DNA of 18,574 nucleotides. It comes from Spirochaetia bacterium UBA5368 (GTDB taxonomy: Bacteria > Spirochaetota > UBA4802 > UBA5368). Where the stretch lies: the NCBI GenBank assembly GCA_002407865.1, contig DHPI01000020.1:29737-48310 (forward strand). Reading direction: 5' to 3'. Shown here piece after piece: positions 15,956 to 18,574 of this stretch (positions are counted from its first letter, which is position 1; each line of letters opens with the position of its first letter). The translations under genes were made by a program, and so were the position numbers. The notes under the pieces are model-generated. The model made no database searches, was not told where the DNA came from, and saw nothing but the letters and a program-made list of their open reading frames with translations.

Positions 15956-16103
15956 ATACGCACGCTTCTTCCATGCCTTTGAGGGTATATTCCTTGCGCT
16001 CGCCAAACTCCTCTCGCTTTCCCTTGTTCCACTGGTTCACCGGTCTGAAATAGCCAACGACCCTTGAATACACCTCGACCGGAACCTTTTTCTCACTTTT
16101 CAT
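15918..16103 (-). CDS. Separate glycyl-radical domain of class III ribonucleotide reductase (NrdD C-terminal piece)
   Basis: This 61-codon frame encodes the sequence normally found at the very end of NrdD: VEVYSRVVGYFRPVNQWNKG followed by KREEFGERKEY. G17, in RVVGY, is the expected glycyl-radical residue and matches the family's R-V-x-G-Y motif. The gene has its own ATG with GAGGAT 5 to 6 nt upstream. An in-frame TGA four codons before the ATG and the TAA of nrdD (16126-16128) in another phase show that it is not read as one frame with nrdD. The last 20 or so residues have no counterpart I recognise, and their codons overlap the nrdG start. It lies between nrdD and nrdG. It would act in trans with the large subunit, as GrcA (YfiD) can for pyruvate formate-lyase. 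Confidence 0.85.
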   Translation of the reverse strand: MKSEKKVPVEVYSRVVGYFRPVNQWNKGKREEFGERKEYTLKGMEEACVYEYKGNSQDLAH

Positions 16104-16125
16104 TCTGCATCCTCAATTAAAAATA

Positions 16126-18192
16126 TTATATCGCCATCTTGGTATTGTAATCGGAATCCTTAATCGGAATCTCAATACCAAACTGCTCAAGTTCTTCCTG
16201 CGTGTGCTCGTGCGGACAGTATTTATGCGATCCCGGTATGTAGCCATGCACCGGGCAAATACTGAACGTCGGGGTTATCGTAAAATAGGGTATGGAATAA
16301 TTCTCCGCGATTCTGCGCACAAGCGTTTTCAGCATCTCTACGTCATCTATTTTTTCGCCGATAAAACAATGTACAACGGTCCCGCCGGTAAACAGGGCCT
16401 GCAGTTCATCCTGGTGATCAAGCACATCGAATATATCACTGCTGTAATCCACAGGCAGGTGCACCGAGTTCGTATAATACGGTTCCTTTTTGCCCGCTGT
16501 AACGATATCCGGAAACATGGCCCTGTCGTGCTTTGCAAAACGGTAGCTTACTCCCTCTGCGGGCGTTGCCTCCAGATTATACAAATTCCCCGTTGCGGTC
16601 TGGTATCCCATAATACGTTCCCTCATGAATTCGAGAACGCGCATCACAAAACCCTTGCCTTCCACGGTGGAAATATCCTTCTTGAGGAGATTGACGCATG
16701 CCTCGTTCATGCCGATAAGGCCGATGGTAGAAAAATGATTTATCCAGTACCGGTCATTTCTGTCGAATATGTCCGCCAGATAATATTTCGTATATGGATA
16801 AAGATTATTCTGCGTAAAATTCTCAAGCACCTTGCGCTTGATCTCAAGCGAATCGCGGGCGATATCCATGAGATGGACTAATTTTTCAAAAAAATCATCC
16901 TCGCCTTTCGCCTGATATGCGAGACGCGGCATATTGATCGTAACCACGCCGATGCTTCCCGTCAGGGGATTCGCGCCGAAAAGCCCGCCGCCCCTGCTGC
17001 GAAGCTCACGGTTATCGAGCCGCAACCTGCAACACATCGACCGCGCGTCCTCGGGGTCCATGTCCGAGTTGATAAAATTCGCGAAATATGGTATGCCGTA
17101 TTTCGCCGTAACCTCCCAGAGCTTCTCAAGCGATTTGTTGTTCCAGTCAAAATCACGCGTCAGATTATAGGTCGGGATAGGAAACGTAAAAATACGATTG
17201 CGCGCATCACCCTCAAGAAAGCATTCGGCGAAAGCCCTGTTGAACATATCCATCTCCGCCTGAAACTCCGAGTATTTTTTGTCGCGAATCTCACCGCCGA
17301 CAACCACATACTCCTCCGCGATAGTCGACGGGACTTTCAGATCGAGCGTAACATTTGTAAACGGCGTCTGGAAGCCCACCCGCGTAGGAATATTCATGTT
17401 GAAAACGAACTCCTGCAGGCACTGCTTAACTTCTTTATAAGAAAGCTTATCGTAATAAATAAACGGCGCGAGATACGTATCAAAATTGGCGAAGGCCTGC
17501 GCCCCCGCGGATTCGCCCTGCAGCGTATAAAAGAAATTCACGACATGACCGAGAGCGCTCCGGAAATGTTTTGCCGGCCGACTTTCAATCTTGCCGGGGA
17601 CACCGCCGAATCCGCGAGTCAACAGATCTTTTAAGTCCCATCCGACGCAGTACGCCGATAACAGGCCGAGATCGTGCAAATGGATGTCGCAATTCACATG
17701 CGCTTCACGGATTTCGGGGGGATAGATGCGCTCGAGCCAGTATTTCGCGGTAATCCCCGACGCGATATGATTATTGAGCCCCTGAAGTGAATAGCTCATA
17801 TTGCTGTTCTCGTTTACGCGCCAGTCGGAACGATCAAGGTACTGTTCAATCAGTTGAAGACCTTCATTAAGAAGGTCTTTACCCTCGCGGATTTTTCTGT
17901 GCTGGTCACGATAAAGGATGTACGCCTTCGCAACCTTCGCATGGCCCCGCTCTATCAGCATCTTTTCAACGAGGTCCTGCACGTTCTCGACCGTCGGAAT
18001 CCGGCCGTCCTTGTAGATAACTTCAAGTATACCCATGAGAGATTCTGATATATTTTTCGCGGGCCCCCTGTCGCTGCCGCCGACAGCCTTCGCAGCCTTG
18101 AATATCGCTTCGGTAATTTTTTCCGGATCGAAGGGAACAATCCGCCCATCCCGTTTCCGTATATAATGAAGTTGGGATGTACTTTCTTCCAT
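16126..18192 (-). CDS. nrdD: Anaerobic ribonucleoside-triphosphate reductase, large part lacking the glycyl-radical tail
   Basis: This 688-residue protein is the catalytic part of class III ribonucleotide reductase, which makes deoxyribonucleotides without oxygen. An ATP-cone regulatory domain covers about residues 8-97. The ten-stranded barrel follows, with NSNMSYSLQGLNNHI, then HLHDLGLLSAYCVGWDL (C182) and SMCCRLRLDNREL (C387, C388), which hold the expected active-site cysteines. The zinc region is unusual: C646 and H649 (CPVHG), then C659 with H661 or H663 (CPHEH), where two CxxC pairs are more common. It ends at DSDYNTKMAI without any RVxGY motif, which is supplied by the next frame 22 nt downstream. 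GAGG (18201-18204) lies 8 nt before the ATG. Length and start are otherwise normal. Confidence 0.94.
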   Translation of the reverse strand: MEESTSQLHYIRKRDGRIVPFDPEKITEAIFKAAKAVGGSDRGPAKNISESLMGILEVIYKDGRIPTVENVQDLVEKMLIERGHAKVAKAYILYRDQHRKIREGKDLLNEGLQLIEQYLDRSDWRVNENSNMSYSLQGLNNHIASGITAKYWLERIYPPEIREAHVNCDIHLHDLGLLSAYCVGWDLKDLLTRGFGGVPGKIESRPAKHFRSALGHVVNFFYTLQGESAGAQAFANFDTYLAPFIYYDKLSYKEVKQCLQEFVFNMNIPTRVGFQTPFTNVTLDLKVPSTIAEEYVVVGGEIRDKKYSEFQAEMDMFNRAFAECFLEGDARNRIFTFPIPTYNLTRDFDWNNKSLEKLWEVTAKYGIPYFANFINSDMDPEDARSMCCRLRLDNRELRSRGGGLFGANPLTGSIGVVTINMPRLAYQAKGEDDFFEKLVHLMDIARDSLEIKRKVLENFTQNNLYPYTKYYLADIFDRNDRYWINHFSTIGLIGMNEACVNLLKKDISTVEGKGFVMRVLEFMRERIMGYQTATGNLYNLEATPAEGVSYRFAKHDRAMFPDIVTAGKKEPYYTNSVHLPVDYSSDIFDVLDHQDELQALFTGGTVVHCFIGEKIDDVEMLKTLVRRIAENYSIPYFTITPTFSICPVHGYIPGSHKYCPHEHTQEELEQFGIEIPIKDSDYNTKMAI

Positions 18193-18574
18193 ATGTTATG
18201 CCTCAATAATTTATTTCACAACACACACCCACAACAGAAAGGGATCCTTATAGGCGAACCACCGCTGCGTAAAGACAATTATAGTATGTATGTTTGAGTG
18301 TCTGATTTTTTCCGAGCGTCGTGTCGAATACTCTTTTGTAGCTCATTTGTATATCAATTTGAATTCGTCCGTCAAGTAAAATATTATGTCACACGCATAA
18401 AATTCACCCCTCGGGACGTCCGTTTCCGCTCTTTGACAACCGATGTCCCCGATGAGAAATCTGCAAATATCTCTTTTCATTATTCAATTCTTTACCGATA
18501 TTGAACCATACAGAATCGGCATTCACAATGATTCTTTTGTTCATTATTTTTATGGCTCATTCCGGAAAGTTGGG
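18193..18574. other. Gene-free stretch upstream of nrdD
   Basis: The 382 nt from the nrdD start to the window end contain no credible gene on either strand. They hold the nrdD ribosome site, the promoter candidates described separately, a GT-rich patch on the - strand close to the gene (18205-18240), and AT-rich sequence. A 68-codon open frame on the + strand at 18298-18504 lacks a ribosome site and has no recognisable protein. The next gene must lie beyond 18574. Confidence 0.6.
18348..18375 (-). promoter_or_regulatory. Candidate promoter for the nrd cluster
   Basis: On the - strand TTGACG (18375-18370) and TATACA (18353-18348) are 16 bp apart and could drive nrdD with a leader of about 150 nt. 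A perfect TATAAT (18283-18278) lies closer to the gene but has no matching -35 at 16 to 18 bp. Which one is used is unclear. I could not find a convincing NrdR box (two are usual). Confidence 0.35.

Noticed and set aside
15254..15982. A 242-codon + strand open frame over the nrdG region
   Set aside because: The opposite strand encodes an unmistakable radical SAM activase with all motifs; the + frame has none.
15918..16128. A sequencing frameshift as the cause of the nrdD split
   Set aside because: The small gene has its own ATG and Shine-Dalgarno. Its frame is closed by a TGA four codons upstream, and about 25 extra residues separate the zinc region from the nrdD stop. A single indel would not restore the usual fused sequence.
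18340..18362. An FNR-like site (TTGAT on the - strand near the nrd promoter)
   Set aside because: Only one half-site fits; the second arm (ATCAA at the right spacing) is absent.
18298..18504. A small + strand gene upstream of nrdD
   Set aside because: It has no ribosome site and no recognisable sequence, and it overlaps the promoter region.

Overview
The window is about 18.6 kb of gene-dense bacterial DNA with no RNA genes, insertion sequences, phage genes or CRISPR array. The organism looks like a motile, anaerobic or facultatively anaerobic, diderm bacterium. It has a membrane chemoreceptor, an oxygen-independent class III ribonucleotide reductase, a DsbD-type thiol relay and a run of exported envelope proteins, one with an outer-membrane-like C-terminal phenylalanine. 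The six-helix, HAMP-less receptor and the mix of families would suit a spirochaete-like lineage, but that is an inference and nothing here fixes the taxonomy.

The left half (1-7557) reads on the + strand. It holds the 3' end of a short-chain dehydrogenase closed by a strong intrinsic terminator, a methyl-accepting chemotaxis protein, a TetR-family repressor, the TldD/PmbA metalloprotease pair with overlapping stop and start, and a full-length DsbD. The dsbD gene is convergent with the next block, and a perfect GC-rich hairpin lies between them.

The right half (7653-18192) reads entirely on the - strand, so its transcriptional order runs from high to low coordinates. First comes an anaerobic ribonucleotide reductase cluster: the large subunit nrdD, a separate 61-codon frame carrying the glycyl-radical motif, and the activase nrdG. 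After a 162-nt gap with a good sigma-70-like promoter come six consecutive genes for exported proteins. These are a DUF3015 protein, a DUF4105 (Lnb-like) protein with an apparent barrel-like C-terminal half, an unrecognised cysteine-rich protein, a ChaN-like protein, an M15/VanY-type carboxypeptidase (probably a lipoprotein), and a membrane-anchored penicillin-acylase-family Ntn hydrolase. The first five are closely spaced (gaps of 52 nt or less, or overlap). The acylase has a 129-nt leader and may have its own promoter.

The two observations most worth following are the split class III reductase, whose glycyl-radical site is encoded apart from the catalytic barrel, and the all-exported cluster around the DUF3015/DUF4105 pair, including one cysteine-rich protein of unknown family.
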